A stretch of 64,000 nt of DNA from Pogostemon cablin (GCA_023678885.1 CM042955.1:36240088-36304087); one strand, 5' to 3'; positions 42,510 through 53,901 are shown, numbered from the stretch's first letter. Numbers and translations are program-made. The notes: generated by a model from the letters alone, not told the origin.

Positions 42510-43232
42510 TTTGTATCTCATAATAATTAAGGGTTTTTTTTAACTAATAGTAATCCTCCGATAACTTATGTTAGAATGTGATGTAGTATTAAAAAATAAA
42601 ATTGAAATCTTTTTATATGGTTGAATTTGAAATAGCTCTTTGTTTTCTTTAACATCTCTACTAACGGGAATTAAAAATAAAAAATAAAAATTGCTCATAC
42701 TTTTTTTAAACTAATGGGTGATACTGAGTATACTTAATGCATCTTAAGATTACTAAGGTAAAAGTTAAATAGTAGATTGCTATTTAATTATTTATTTTTT
42801 AAATTTATTTATTTTTACTCCCACTTATGGAACACATATTCATGCATGTTCCATTAATTGGTAAAATTACATTAATTTATTTATTTTTAATAAGCAATAC
42901 TATATATCATTAATTTATATATTTGAAATATAATATTTACTATGAAATATATGCATTATAATGATTAATAATTATTTACAAAAATAAATTTATTATTATA
43001 TTACACACTCTCAAATCAACGTGTTCTTATTAATAGGAATATTTTCATAAAAGTAAATATTGATAGACAGAAGAATTCTTTTATTTATATATTTTTATTA
43101 TATTAGTTTCACCTTTTTTGTTTTTTCTTTTGTTTAGAATCATCCAATTTTTTCGCCTTTATATTTCCTATCATGTACTCCACTATCAATCGTTAGAATA
43201 TGATTTTTTTTCCTATTCTTTCACTATCTCAA
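42510..43232. other. AT-rich intergenic DNA, no gene seen
   Basis: Homopolymer and AT-rich sequence. 43035-43110 resembles 10898-10960 and 37525-37600. Confidence 0.5.
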
Positions 43233-43241
43233 TTATAGTTT

Positions 43242-43517
43242 GACAAATTCTCTTGTGAGACGTTATTTACATGAGACGTTTTGTGAGACGTATTAAAGTA
43301 TGTCTATAATTTAGATAAAGTATATTTAATGGTTGTTAAAATTTGTTTTTTAAAGTATGTTATATTATGCATTAAAGTATGATTTTAATATGTTATAATA
43401 TATTATATTATTGACATACTTTAACTACAAATTAACATATTTTATCTATACAATAAGCATACTATAGTGATGGGTCGACCCGTCTCACAAATAATCCGTC
43501 TCACAAGAGAGTTTCTC
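43242..43517. mobile_element. Mutator-type MITE
   Basis: 276 bp. The left end GACAAATTCTCTTGTGAGACG and the complement of the right end GAGAAACTCTCTTGTGAGACG match at 19 of 21 positions. A 9-bp direct duplication TTATAGTTT flanks it (43233-43241, 43518-43526), the length typical of Mutator-like elements. The interior repeats TGAGACG and is AT-rich; no reading frame. Confidence 0.85.
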
Positions 43518-43528
43518 TTATAGTTTAT

Positions 43529-43846
43529 ATGTCACAAGCAAATGATTTACAATTTCTTCTTTCACACTTGCTTTGGGCATCTCTATTTATCAATTTTCAT
43601 CAATTAAATATCATTTTTGATTTCAATGATAGTCTTTTCAACTTTCAAAATGATCTCCATGAGTTAAAAGAAAATCAAGAAGATAATTCAATACCAATAA
43701 TGTATTATACTCTGTTACTGGAAACTATAAGAGCAAATAATGAGTTAAAAGATAAAAATAAATTGACAGCTATAGCCTATAGACCAAATAGTGTTATAGA
43801 CACTAATTATACTCTGTTATCTTTCTTTAACATCCATGGACACTAA
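43529..43846 (+). other. 105-codon open frame, unrecognised
   Basis: ATG 43529, MSQANDLQFLLSHLL..., Asn-, Leu- and Phe-rich as expected of AT-rich DNA. No domain recognised and no neighbours that suggest a role. It could be a chance frame. Confidence 0.2.
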
Positions 43847-43849
43847 TGT

Positions 43850-44452
43850 CATGTACAATGCTACAATTGGGTGGTCCACGTCAATTCTAAGGTGATGTCC
43901 ACTGAGTTGGTAATCTCGTACATGGTTATTACCTACAGCTTGATTAATTATCTCTGAAGAAACTTACCAACACATCCTTCGCATGCAGAATAATGATTTG
44001 TAAGACACGTGGTAGTGTAAAGTGCAGAATCTTTGGATCCAAATTATTCTAATATGAAGCTATTCAAGTTACACAACACAAAATATTGCATTTCCTCCAC
44101 ATTAAGATGTGATAGAGATTAAAATATATACCGACAGCACATCTAAAGGATGCCAAGCAGTGATGAAAAGCACACTGGAAATTCCAAGGGCTCTTAAAGT
44201 CTCAAACTTTCCATGCCCTAAAAGATGAAAGATACAAAGAAATATCAAATAAAGTGAGTAAAATCCTCTGTGCATATTAAAAAAATTCAAAGAAACATAA
44301 TAGTTTCTGTTTAATCAACAATTCATCCATTATCCGCTACAAAAGATTGAATTTCCAATTAGATTGCAAACCGTCAAATATAGTAACACCAACCATGTTG
44401 GCTAGATCATCTTCGCATGACTTTGGGTTTGAAGAGGGCAGGAGATTAGGGT
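43850..44452. other. Intergenic stretch next to the oxidase remnant
   Basis: No convincing gene. Minus-strand frame 44290-44102 is hydrophobic but unsupported. The sequence continues the minus-strand direction of the pseudogene at 44453-44850 and may include its decayed 3' part or an intron. Confidence 0.4.
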
Positions 44453-44850
44453 CACGCAACGATGACATTGAAGCTGGCACCTCCACTACCTCTGATCGCC
44501 CAGAACAGATCCTCTCCCATTGATTTTTGTCATTCATATCCAATATCCTTGCGTCGATCACTTAATCAGCAGCCATCCCATATTTCCTCAAGAGCGAGCC
44601 GTAGCCGCCTCCATTAATGTGCCCGCCAATACCAGCAGTTGCACAAAAGCCACCGGAAACCCCAAGGTGGAGCTTTTCTGAGCGATGTTGTAATATACAG
44701 AACCTAGGTTTGCACCAGCCTCAACCCATGCAGTCTTGGCAGCAGCATCCACCTTAACGCCACTGAGCCTGATCAGATCAATGATCACAAATGAGACAGT
44801 CGAAACAGAAAGTCATGGTCCCCGCTTCGAGTTCTGACTTCCAGGACGTT
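44453..44850 (-). pseudogene. Berberine-bridge-enzyme-like (FAD-linked oxidase) fragment
   Basis: Plant BBE-like enzymes are secreted flavoproteins that oxidise alkaloids, monolignols or sugars. Minus-strand pieces in order: LEVRTRSGDHDF (about 44845-44810; family R-S-G-G-H-D, whose His binds FAD, with one Gly changed to Asp), IIDLIRLSGVKVDAAAKTAWVEAGANLGSVYYNIAQKSSTLGFPV (44790-44650), then in another frame GFCATAGIGGHINGGGYG and SLLRKYGMAAD (44650-44565), a stop, VIDARILDMN, and in a third frame MGEDLFWAIRGSGGASFNVIVA (44519-44454). Several frameshifts and stops; only about 130 of the usual 500 or more residues remain. Confidence 0.8.
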
Positions 44851-45272
44851 GCGCCTGGCGCAGAGGTCGATAGGAGGGATTTGGGACATCTGAGATTGCA
44901 GATGGTGCATTACAGGACGGAAGAGTAAGATGAGTTAGAGGGGGAAGAGAGAGGAGGAACAGATGAGAGCTTAATGAATTGTAGTCTAGTTTAATTGGGA
45001 AATTAATATCAGAGGCGACGTCAAATGTCGATTGGGCAGAATCATTGGATGGGAAATTGATATAAGCAACACCATCCCTATCCATAAAAATATATAAACA
45101 TCTACCCAAATCTCATATGGAAGTATGGAGAGGAAGACAAACCTGTTTGAGATGGCGACCGATAGATGAATAGTAGACGGTGAACGGACAAGAGATAAGT
45201 GACTACATTGTCGAGGGAGAGATCAAGATTGAATTTTGACGCACGAAAAGGGAAAAATGAGAGTAAGATTTG
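44851..45272. other. Upstream flank of the oxidase remnant
   Basis: The minus strand here has a 98-codon frame (45109-44813) whose end is the BBE remnant in another frame; the rest (NFPSNDSAQSTFDVASDINFP) is not recognised. It may be host gene or promoter sequence. Confidence 0.35.
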
Positions 45273-45277
45273 CATTT

Positions 45278-45769
45278 TGTTGGAAACACACATCCCTCAA
45301 CATGCATAGAGAGGAATCATATTACCTCTCACCAATGGATTGTGTTGCAATAGAAGGGTACTCGAACCTGTTGGCACTCACGTTGATACACTGTGATCTC
45401 TGGATCAAATCTTCAACACGGGGTTGAAGATTATGTTTTCCACGAATGTGTATTAATTTGGAATATGATGACTGGATTTTTGTGTGTGATTTCGGGAGAG
45501 AATACGAGAGAGGAAAAATGCACTCGCGTTCTGCATTCTTTGTGTTCTTAAACGCATTGGCATTCTTACGTTTTGTGCCTTGCGCTTGAACGTATGAACC
45601 TCTTTGCGTTCTGTAATGCGTGTCAACTCCTTTGGACAACTGCATGGCACAGTATATTTATTCTCAAAGGATGGGAATCAAGAACTGCCGCTACATAACT
45701 ACTTCTCTCTCTCATCCACTTTCATATGTGGAATTAATATTAAATAAATAATATTAATAATTATTTACA
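45278..45769 (-). repeat. 3' LTR of Copia element 1
   Basis: 492 bp. It carries a 107-codon minus frame (45645-45322) also open in the other LTR, probably by chance. TGTAAATAATT start lies beside the polypurine-like GTGGGAGA (complement of 45770-45778). Confidence 0.9.
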
Positions 45770-46730
45770 TCTCCCACTCACATATGAAGTCGAAAGTCAC
45801 CTGACTCATTTTCTTCATGAATCATATTCCCGCACAGATTAATACATCGTGTGACCCACGAGATATGAGTTTTAATCGCTATACACTTGTTAGAGATATA
45901 TAGCAACTCAACCAGTTTATCAATGAAACTCAACTAGCTCGTTATATCCCAGAACTCTTGAACATTTAATATAAGTTGACATATCTCTTTTTCAATCCCT
46001 GAATTTGTTAGAGCATATTCAACCCTTTTGCAAAAATAACTATGTATTCATAATCAAGACCCTGCTTGATTGACTAGTCAATGAATCACAATAGTATATG
46101 TTAAATTAAGACGTTCTTCCCATCTTACTAAGTATCTACAGTCTTCCACTATAGCTGCTTTCCTAGACATGTACCGCATCGTCGTTATTAACCATAGCTC
46201 TTTTGGTAGCATGCTAAAGTAGCAAAACCAAAGTGAAGACTTAGAATATAGTAGAAAGTCATAAGGGTAACCAATATGTAAGGACTCATACTTTTGAGAA
46301 AATAAGGATTATTTTCTCAATCCTGTTGGGGTCAACTTTGCACATGTCGTTTTCCTAAAACACATGTCACAATGTCTTTAACTTCTTTCCAAGAAAGCGT
46401 ATGTCGTATTTCATTTAATTTAGACATCGTGTAAATCAAAGTTCAAGTGTGTCTCATACACTTAACCCGGATATCCTCCCTCCAACGTATAGGATCTCTG
46501 TCGATTTAGTTTTATAACAAGTTGGATTAGATTCGTGGTGAAATCTATCCCGATTACATTAATTATCGTAATCTCATCTCTGCGCTCCCACTGAGCCAGA
46601 GGCGATTGCTCGTATGAGGGAGCCAATCATAACTTGCCGACATACTATTATATATGAATCATCACATATAATATATAAAACATGTATATAGTTAAACCAT
46701 TAACTATTCCATTAACATACATAAACATAT

Positions 46731-47102
46731 TCAATTCATCGTTTTAAATCCTTTGCAAACCCAATCCCTTACATGTACTATGTATACATTTCTAGGAATT
46801 GGTTTAGTAAAAGGATCTGCTAACATCAAACGAGTAGAAATATAAGTAAGAATCACTTTCTTCTTATCTATAATATCTCTAACAAAATTGAACTTCATGT
46901 CAATGTGCTTGGTCTCTTCATGATATTTAGGGTCTTTTGTGTAAGCAATAACCGCCCGATTATCACAATTAATTAAAACAGTTCCCACTGGAGTATTTGA
47001 GACCTTCAAATATTTCATGAATCTTCTCAACCAAATAGTCTTTTGAACTGCAGATGAAGTCTGTTTCTTGTTACACCATGAGATTGATCCATCATTGAGC
47101 AA
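46731..47102 (-). pseudogene. Copia 1 RNase H
   Basis: AVQKTIWLRRFMKYLKV, INCDNRAVIAYTKDPKYHEETKHIDMKFNFVRDII and VILTYISTRLMLADPFTKPI match the Copia RNase H C-terminal half: the D-N substrate region, the H-x-K-H-I-D motif and the ADPFTKP end. Its N-terminal half is separated by a stop at 47130. Confidence 0.8.
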
Positions 47103-48130
47103 GAAGACATAATCGGGAGTTGATTTCCATTAATCTAAATCACCACTCCAGTCAACGTCTGTATACCCATTCAGTGATAACAGAAAGAATAATCTGCAGT
47201 CAATCACATTGGCATATGGTACTCTGGCCATTTTATTCTTCTCATCTAGAGCCTTGGGACACATTTGCTGACTCAGTAATTCGTCTTTCACAATAGGAGT
47301 ATCATTAGGTTTACAGGTGTCCATCTCGGATCGTTCTAAAAGTTTCTTGGTATAAGTCTCTTGAGACAAATCTAATAACTTCTTTGAACGATCCCTATAG
47401 ATCTTCACACCAAGTATGTACTCTGCATCACCCATATCTTTCATTTTGAATTTTGAAGACAACCATCCTTTTATGGTTTCAAGATACTCTTTGTTATTTC
47501 CAGCTAGTAGTATGTCATCCACATACAAGGATAGAATCACAAAACAACCATTGGATCGTTTAACGTAAACACAGTGGTCTTATGAGATGACCGTAGTGTG
47601 AAATCTCAAATACCACTGTCTGGAAGATTGTTTGAGTCTATAGAACGACTTCTATAATCTACAAATTTTTATCCTCTCGACCTCAAAGAATAAATTCTAC
47701 AGGTTGTTGCATGTAGATCTCTTCTTCTAATTCTCCATTGAGAAATGCGGTCTTAACATCCATGTTGGTGTAATTCTAATTCCATACTAGCCACTATAGC
47801 CAACAGTAGATGAATCAATGCAAACCTCACTACAGGTGAAAAGGTTTCTACGTAGTCTATACCCTTGTTAAGTATAACCTTTTTGCCACCAAGCGAGCTT
47901 TCTACCTCTCTATTGAGCCATCAGCATTTCTTTCGATTTTGAAAATCCCTTTGGAAGATCTACAAGTCCCCAGACTTGATTTGACTTCATAGACTCCATC
48001 TCCTCTTTCATCCATTTCTTCTTTTTCAGACAAGTTAAAGCTTCTTTAACATTTCGGGGCTCTTCCTCATCAGCAGGAAAAACATCTCAACTTTCTGGTA
48101 AAACCAAGAAGGCCTTCAATGTCATAATGC
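47103..48130 (-). pseudogene. Copia 1 reverse transcriptase
   Basis: Frame 47540-47130 has SLYVDDILLAGN (catalytic YVDD, complement of 47513-47524), LSSKFKMKDMGDAEYILGVKI, LSQETYTKKLLER and VPYANVI. Upstream pieces to about 48130 (MDVKTAFLNGELEEEIYMQQP-type sequence near 47700-47770, complement) are interrupted by several stops. Confidence 0.8.
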
Positions 48131-49330
48131 CTTTTGTGCACATGTTTCCTAGAACTTTTCGAGATGAGATAACTTATGATGGTCTTCTATAGACAAAATG
48201 CTCTTATTGGGAATCACCTGATTCTCAATCGGCAAATATCTATTAAGATCCACACCATCATCAAGATCCAAACCATCAGCTTATTACTCCCACTTGGATC
48301 TTGTAAGTGTTGGTTTTCTACTATCTCAAAAATAGGTCCGGCATCCCTGATGCCCCTTCTACTAGGAAATTCAGTTTCCAGAAAAAGAGCATTACGCGAT
48401 TCTGTCTCAGTTAAGCTCTCATCCTCATCTCCTATGAACACGTAACCCTTAAAATGTTTGCCTCTAGGATCCAACTTTCCATACTGACTCGATGAATCAT
48501 ATAGATAAGCTACTGATCCTCAAGCTCTAAGGTTACTCAAGTTGGGTTTCTACCCATCCGAAATTCATATGGAGTCGAAGCAACTAATTTGGAAGGCACA
48601 TGATTAAGCACATAAGCTGCCGCAAGTAATGCATGCCATCATGAATCTCACCATCTCCAACAAAGTCATATTCCTTCTTTTAGCAACACCATGTTGTTGA
48701 GGCGTAAAAGGAATGGATAATTGTTGGATTATACCCTTTTCATTACAAAATTCCTTGAATTGTTCTGATAGATATTCACGTCTTCAACTTCACTCAAGTA
48801 TCGTCTAAAACAATCCAATGCTTCAGACATAGACATGTCAAGTAGACTGAATAATTATCAATGAATGTAATGAAATAGTGAGCTCCATTTCGTGCTCTCA
48901 TAATTACAGGATCACATATATCAGAATTGATTACTTCTAATGGAGATTAAGACATAATAGCTTTACCATAAAGTTTTCTAGTCATTTTCTAGCAAGATAA
49001 TGTGTGCACCATTTGGATTACTCCTGGCGAATACACCAATTAGATAATTCGACTTTAGAAAAAAGATTCAACAATCCTCATTTCACAAGTCTATTCATCC
49101 TATCTTGCCCCCAATATGACCTAATCTAGCATGCCAAACATCACCATTCACGTTTGTATTACTAGAAGAACGAGCATATAGCGAATATGAATAATCATCA
49201 TAAATACCAAACGTCATTCTATTACAATATAAAAACCTTAAAGCCATCAGTTATATGTCCAGATGCACAACAAGTATCATTAACGCTAATTACCACAGTT
49301 TTTAGTGAACAATACATCATAACCCAAATT
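48131..49330 (-). pseudogene. Copia 1 integrase and flanking region
   Basis: Heavily decayed. The complement of 48640-48720 reads as the integrase C-terminal part with HGVAKRRNMTLLEMVR-type sequence. The complement of 48280-48480 encodes an open 86-codon piece (MDPRGKHFKGYVFIGDEDES) of the integrase-RT linker. The GAG-pre-integrase and zinc-binding parts lie near 49000-49200. No open domain survives. Confidence 0.65.
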
Positions 49331-49599
49331 ATGTATAACTGAAACAGAAATCAAATTTCGCGTGATCTCCGGAGCATATAGAACATCATGTAGGATAAAG
49401 TTCGGACCATCGTTAAGGTCCAATTTGCAAGTTCAAAGTCCTTTGACTTCGACTCATGCATTGTTTCCTACATATTTCTACCTAGTTCCCTTCGGAACAT
49501 GGCGAAAATCTACAAAAGCTCCTCTGTCTCTCGTCACATGGTCCGTTGCTCCCGAGTCTATAATCCTCAAAGGATAAGAATCAGACAGAAAGACAGTAC

Positions 49600-50520
49600 T
49601 CTAGACATTAATTTCACACAAAACAGAATAAGATGAATCCACCTTTTCCCTCCCGGGATCAGGGCATTCACGAGCATAATGACCAAACTTACTTTAATTG
49701 TAACATGGCATCATGCTTTTATCTTTCTTATTCTTTTTATCATGCTTGTTTTCCTTTTTCTATTCATCAATTTTGTAGTTGGATTATCGTCAGGCTTACC
49801 ACCATCACCATCAGATCGTCTTTCCTTCTTTCTCTTCTTCCAATTCCTTTTCCTTTTGAAGCATGAAGCTCCTTTAGAAGTAGAACTGGCATAGAAGGCC
49901 CCAGAATAAGGCTTTGAGGCTCTGAGCCTCTCATCTTCCAGCTCAACATGACGAGTAACATCATTCAAAGTTTTAATGCTTTCATTATGTGTCAAGTTGA
50001 CTTTAAGATATTCCTAACGATTAGGTGAAATGCGTATTAAGGCTTGGACTTACTGATCCTCAGAGAGCATATGACCGGCAGTCTTAAGTTCGATTATCAT
50101 ATTAGACATCTCTCTAAGATGTTGTCTAATTTTATGATCAGGTTTCTTATCATAAGTGTCGAACTTAATAGTCAACTGCATAAGCCTTGTAATCGATGCA
50201 CCTTCATACTTCTCACGTAGATACAACCAGATATTATGTGCAGTGGGATTCATGAATCATCGCATCGATTACTGAGCTTACAAGAATACCTCGTGCAAAT
50301 GGAATTTTCCCTTTCCATGCCTGGTATGCTCCTTGGTCACACCTCCTTTGGTTTCCAATACCCACGCCTGGATAAGCCATCACTTGGTTTATAGCATCCA
50401 ATGCATCTTGTTCATACAATATGTACCAAATTTTATGATGTCTGTGTCATAATTGTCACTATTGAGTTTCTCACCTTTGTGCAACTCAACGACAATAGAT
50501 TTTGATGTTCATTTCTTTGT
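49600..50520 (-). pseudogene. Copia 1 gag
   Basis: Minus-strand order: KGEKLNSDNYDT (about 50490-50455), QDALDAINQVMAYPGVGIGNQ (50410-50350), WKGKIPFARGILVSSVIDAM, HNIWLYLREKYEGASITRLMQLTIKFDTY and HLREMSNMIIELKTAGHMLSEDQ (50253-50053), HNESIKTLNDVTRHVELEDERL, the basic KRKRNWKKRKKERR, and a zinc-knuckle remnant SKFGHYAREC near 49680. Matches the UBN2-type gag of Copia elements. Three or more frame changes. Confidence 0.8.
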
Positions 50521-50853
50521 TAGAGATTATAGTGATTCAGTATGTTATTAATGTTTTATTAAGTTTTACGTTAAGCCAAACACAGACATCTCAATAAATA
50601 ACACAAGACTTGATCTCGAAAAATAGCTCGGAGACTACTAATCATCAATCTCATCAAGTGTCACAATACTAGATTCTTGCTTCAAAACATAAAACACATT
50701 GTTCAAGTAATCAACAATAACATTGAACAGCCACTTATAAACAGAACTTAAACAACCATTCACAATAGCAAAATGTCCAAGTCTGACAAGTCATGAACAT
50801 TAAAATTCTAATGAACTCCTTGAGTTTCAAATTAGAAATACAATTGAAATAAA

Positions 50854-51397
50854 CTAGCGATAAATATCAATTGTATCTCTTAATTTATCACTAGATTCAA
50901 AATAACGTTCCCAATCAAAATCTTTAGTCCCCACATTAAAGACAGCTTGACCTAGAGGATCTACATGAGGATTCTTTATCTGACGTTTGTCTCGACCACT
51001 AAGTCTCAAAAAATCAGAACGTCGAACCCTTCCCATCCTCAAGCAAGCTGATCTCAGTGTTTGTGTCCTATCTTCTGCCTTAGAAGCATCGACCATATCA
51101 AGCATAATGAAATAACCATTAGGCTTCACTTGGTAAGTCTCCCACTGAGCCCAAAAATCCTTTTGTAGGTGGGGAGGTAAAGCGTTCGCCCAGGTCTGAG
51201 GACTAGTAATTTGAAAATACTCATCACTTGGAATCGTTTTGCTATAAATCAAGCGCATCATCTGGTTGTAGAGTTCAAACAAAACAATTGCGTGGTCCCT
51301 TATGTTGTGTGTAGGCTTCATTTTATAATTCAAGAATTCATGGAGGACTTCATCTTTAGTCATAATGTCTTCCTCTGAAATTGTTCCCCGTCCTGAC
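50854..51397 (-). CDS. Uninterrupted frame upstream of Copia 1 gag, unrecognised
   Basis: I do not recognise this protein. The first ATG (about 51397) gives MSGRGTISEEDIMTKDEVLHEF; the frame runs about 180 codons to TAG at 50854-50856. Features are LFELYNQMMRLIYSKTIPSDEYFQ, WANALPPHLQKDFWAQWETYQVKP, a basic RMGRVRRSDFLRLSGRDKRQ segment and an acidic end. It lies between primer site and gag, where Copia elements normally have only a short leader. The complement just before the ATG reads GCTCGTTTTCTCAG, a good splice acceptor. It has no stop although the element's gag-pol is wrecked. It could be a gag N-terminal exon, an extra ORF or captured host sequence. Confidence 0.4.
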
Positions 51398-51423
51398 ATA
51401 CCTCTGAGAAAACGAGCAACCAA

Positions 51424-52602
51424 AAATAAACATACCAGTGTTAGTCAAACTCTATCACATGAATTTCCTCTCCATTTAATGCATAGGGAAACAACTTTCC
51501 AAGATACAATAGGTATATTCACAAGTGAATCAGTCCAACTCACTTTGGCTACCACTTTCATAGGCTACAGGAGTTTTGAACAATCTAACAACACTTAACA
51601 CCATGAATTTAGAATTAAATGGCATATTAAGGTGCTTTATTACCAAAAAATGTAACTGAAATAGCTATCCCGTGGGTTCGTATTCAACAAATATGTCATA
51701 AAATGAATTAAAACCACACATACACACTTAAGATTACGTCAAACACCCTCGGAAACATCACCATTGGACTCAAAACGCTGAAAACACGTCGGAAACTACC
51801 GGAAAATGCCCTCACGTGCCTCCACGCGCCGCCACGAACAGACTGGACGCTTCACGCGCCGCCCACGAGCCTCCACGCGCCACCACGGGCGGCTGGGAGC
51901 AGGCTGAGTCTGGCGTGTGCAACCCACGTGCCGCCGCCGCGCGTGAAACACACGCGTCTCTACCGATAACCGACGCATGAATTTCATGCGCCACCGCCGG
52001 TGTCTCCGTTGTCGGAGCGTGTTACCACGCGCCTCCGCATGCCACTGTCCTCCGGTGGATCCGGTCGCGGGCTGACCCAATGGCCCTACCCGGTTTCCTG
52101 ATCCGACCCGATTGAGACTGGACCGACCCGGTCCGACCCATAAACAACAGCATTTTTAATATTACAGAAAAGTCCCTGAACTTTCTCAAATTTTCAAAAA
52201 ACGACCCCTGAAGTTTCTGAAACTTTGCAATTTAACCCCAAGTTCGAAAACAACTTCAAAAATTCATATCTTGAGTTTTAGAAGGCCAAAAAATGCACAA
52301 AAAATACTAACGGACTCCTCTCAACGAGACCTATGCAGTAGTATAAACAAAACATGCTTTTGCTTGCACAAAAAAATGACGAAAAAATCACACTTTCAAG
52401 TTTCATGGTGGATCACAACGTCATTAACACATATACACTGGAAACGAAGTTAATCTACCTCATACTCACATAAATAACTCATCAAAGTCACACAATTCAC
52501 CAATCATATAACTTCAAACAAAATAATGTGAGAATGTTTCAAAAATTAAAAGCAGAAAACTTTAACGCAAGAAATCCAGAGAAGGAAAACGAAGTACCAA
52601 TC
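51424..52602. other. Long leader of Copia 1
   Basis: Unusually long untranslated stretch. 51780-52090 is GC-rich (CACGCGCC, GCCGCC, ACCCGG) and low complexity; the rest is AT-rich. No gene seen. Confidence 0.5.
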
Positions 52603-52619
52603 ATTGGCTCTGATACCAA
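52603..52619 (-). other. Primer-binding site of Copia 1
   Basis: The complement TTGGTATCAGAGCCAAT directly follows the 5' LTR end; TGGTATCAGAGC is the initiator-Met tRNA site of Copia elements. Confidence 0.88.
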
Positions 52620-53111
52620 TGTTGGAAACACACATCCCTCAACATGCATAGAGAGGAATCATATTACCTCTCACCAATGGATTGTGTTGCAGCGGAAGGG
52701 TACTCGAACCTGTTGGCACTCACGTTGATACACTGTGATCCCTGGATCAAATCTTCAACACGGGGTTGAAGATTATATTTTCCACGAATGTGTATTAATT
52801 TGGAATATGATGACTGGATTTTTATGTGTGATTTCGGGAGAGAATACGAGAGAGGAAAAACGCACTCGCGTTCTGCATTCTTTGTGTTCTTAAACGCATT
52901 GGCATTCTTACGTTCTGTGCCTTGCGCTTGAACGTATGAACCTCTTTGCGTTCTGTAATGCGTGTCAACTCCTTTGGACAACTGCATGGCACAGTATATT
53001 TATTCCCAAAGGATGGGAATCAAGAACTGCCGCTACATAACTACTTCTCTCTCTCATCCACTTTTATATGTGGAATTAATATTAAATAAATAATATTAAT
53101 AATTATTTACA
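52620..53111 (-). repeat. 5' LTR of Copia 1
   Basis: 492 bp, about 98 percent identical by eye to 45278-45769. Followed by CATTT. Confidence 0.92.
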
Positions 53112-53116
53112 CATTT

Positions 53117-53321
53117 TGTAACAGCCGTATTCTTCAATTAAAAAGATAAAAAGCATTACGTAACAGCCGTATTCTTTAATTAAAAAGATTAAAAAAATAA
53201 GGTAATTGAAAAAAAAGGAAAACAAGTATACAAAAGTTTAGAAAAGATTAGGTGATGCCACATCATTTGCCAAGTCAGCCTTTGATCATAGAGGAATTGA
53301 CACATAGGAGGAAGGAAAACT
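53117..53321. other. Flank between Copia 1 and the WD40 fragment
   Basis: A 30-bp unit GTAACAGCCGTATTCTT(C/T)AA is duplicated (53117, 53160). Otherwise AT-rich with no gene seen. Confidence 0.5.
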
Positions 53322-53368
53322 TTAAACTATCGTGGAGATTAGGGAGTGTTTTTGTTCTACGTCCTTGT
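53322..53368 (-). pseudogene. WD40 gene fragment, downstream side of the composite insertion
   Basis: The minus strand encodes DVEQKHSLISTIV then a stop. KHSL-x-x-T-x is what follows the K-VW-RR end of a WD40 repeat in JINGUBANG-like proteins, whose upstream part is at 59091-59330. The coding frame crosses the insertion if one duplicated copy (CTTGT/CTCGT) is discounted. Confidence 0.5.
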
Positions 53369-53580
53369 TGTTGGTTGGGTGTCAACCAAAGTCCCACATC
53401 GGTTAGAAGTGGGGATGGCGAGGGGTTTATAAATGAGGGATGGACTCTCCCTAGCATGAGGTCTTTTGGGTGTGAAGCCCAGAGTGGTAAAACCGTGCGG
53501 GCCAGTGGGCGGCCCAAAGCGGACAATATCATGCTAGTGGATTGAGTGGGCCCGGCTCCGCTGGGCGGATAAACCCAACA
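53369..53580 (+). repeat. TRIM LTR1
   Basis: 212 bp, TGTTGGTTGGG...AACCCAACA. Carries GTCCCACATCG (53391-53401) and TTTATAAAT (53426-53434). No 5S-rRNA-like segment, so it is not a Cassandra element. Confidence 0.9.
53391..53434 (+). promoter_or_regulatory. USE plus TATA promoter in TRIM LTR1
   Basis: GTCCCACATCG matches the plant U-snRNA upstream sequence element RTCCCACATCG exactly. TTTATAAAT begins after exactly 24 nt. Plant snRNA genes of the RNA polymerase III class have USE and TATA about three helical turns apart; polymerase II ones about four. Confidence 0.6.
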
Positions 53581-53582
53581 AG

Positions 53583-53594
53583 TGGTATCAGAGC
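53583..53594 (+). other. Primer-binding site of TRIM
   Basis: TGGTATCAGAGC, 2 nt after LTR1; initiator-Met type. A short interior (about 109 bp) and a polypurine tract GAGGGGGAAA (53680-53689) follow. Confidence 0.88.
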
Positions 53595-53689
53595 CAGGCC
53601 CCAGACTAAACCGGCCCAGCCCGGGGTTGGTGGGATGTTCGGACCTCAAACTGGATGGTCTAGCTGCAGGACATTGTTTGAGGGGGAAA

Positions 53690-53901
53690 TGTTGATTGGG
53701 TGTCAACCAAAGTCCCACATCGGTTAGAAATGGGGATGGCGGAGGGTTTATAAGTGTGAGAGAGTCTCTCCTTAGCATGAGGCCTTTTGGATGTGAAGCC
53801 CAGAGTGGTAAAACCGTGCGGGCCAGTGGGCACCCCAAAGCGGACAATATCATGCTAGTGGATTGAGTGGGCCCGGCTCCGCTGGGCGGATAAACCCAAC
53901 A
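53690..53901 (+). repeat. TRIM LTR2
   Basis: 212 bp, TGTTGATTGGG...AACCCAACA, about 14 differences from LTR1 by eye. USE at 53712-53722 and TTTATA from 53747, again 24 nt apart. Confidence 0.9.

Larger units (their letters stand above)
45278..53111 (-). mobile_element. Copia element 1 (minus), decayed coding region
   Basis: 492-bp LTRs at 45278-45769 and 52620-53111 (TGTAAATAATT...TTCCAACA on the minus strand) with exact 5-bp duplications CATTT (45273-45277, 53112-53116). Primer site at 52603-52619. Minus-strand order: long leader with an unrecognised frame, gag, integrase, RT, RNase H. LTRs differ at only about 10 of 492 positions, yet gag-pol has many stops and frameshifts. Confidence 0.92.

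Noticed and set aside
45322..45645. 107-codon frame in both Copia 1 LTRs (also 52664-52987)
   Set aside because: Present in both copies because LTRs are duplicates; no recognisable domain, and LTRs normally lack genes.
53369..53580. Cassandra-type TRIM with a 5S rRNA insert
   Set aside because: No 5S-like internal control sequence is visible in the 212-bp LTR.
53275..53853. 192-codon minus-strand frame across TRIM LTR1 and LTR2 (similar at 58758-59252)
   Set aside because: It translates the antisense of two TRIM LTRs, giving an internal repeat (GLWLTPNQ) that reflects LTR duplication. The only gene-like part of the second frame is the WD40 remnant.
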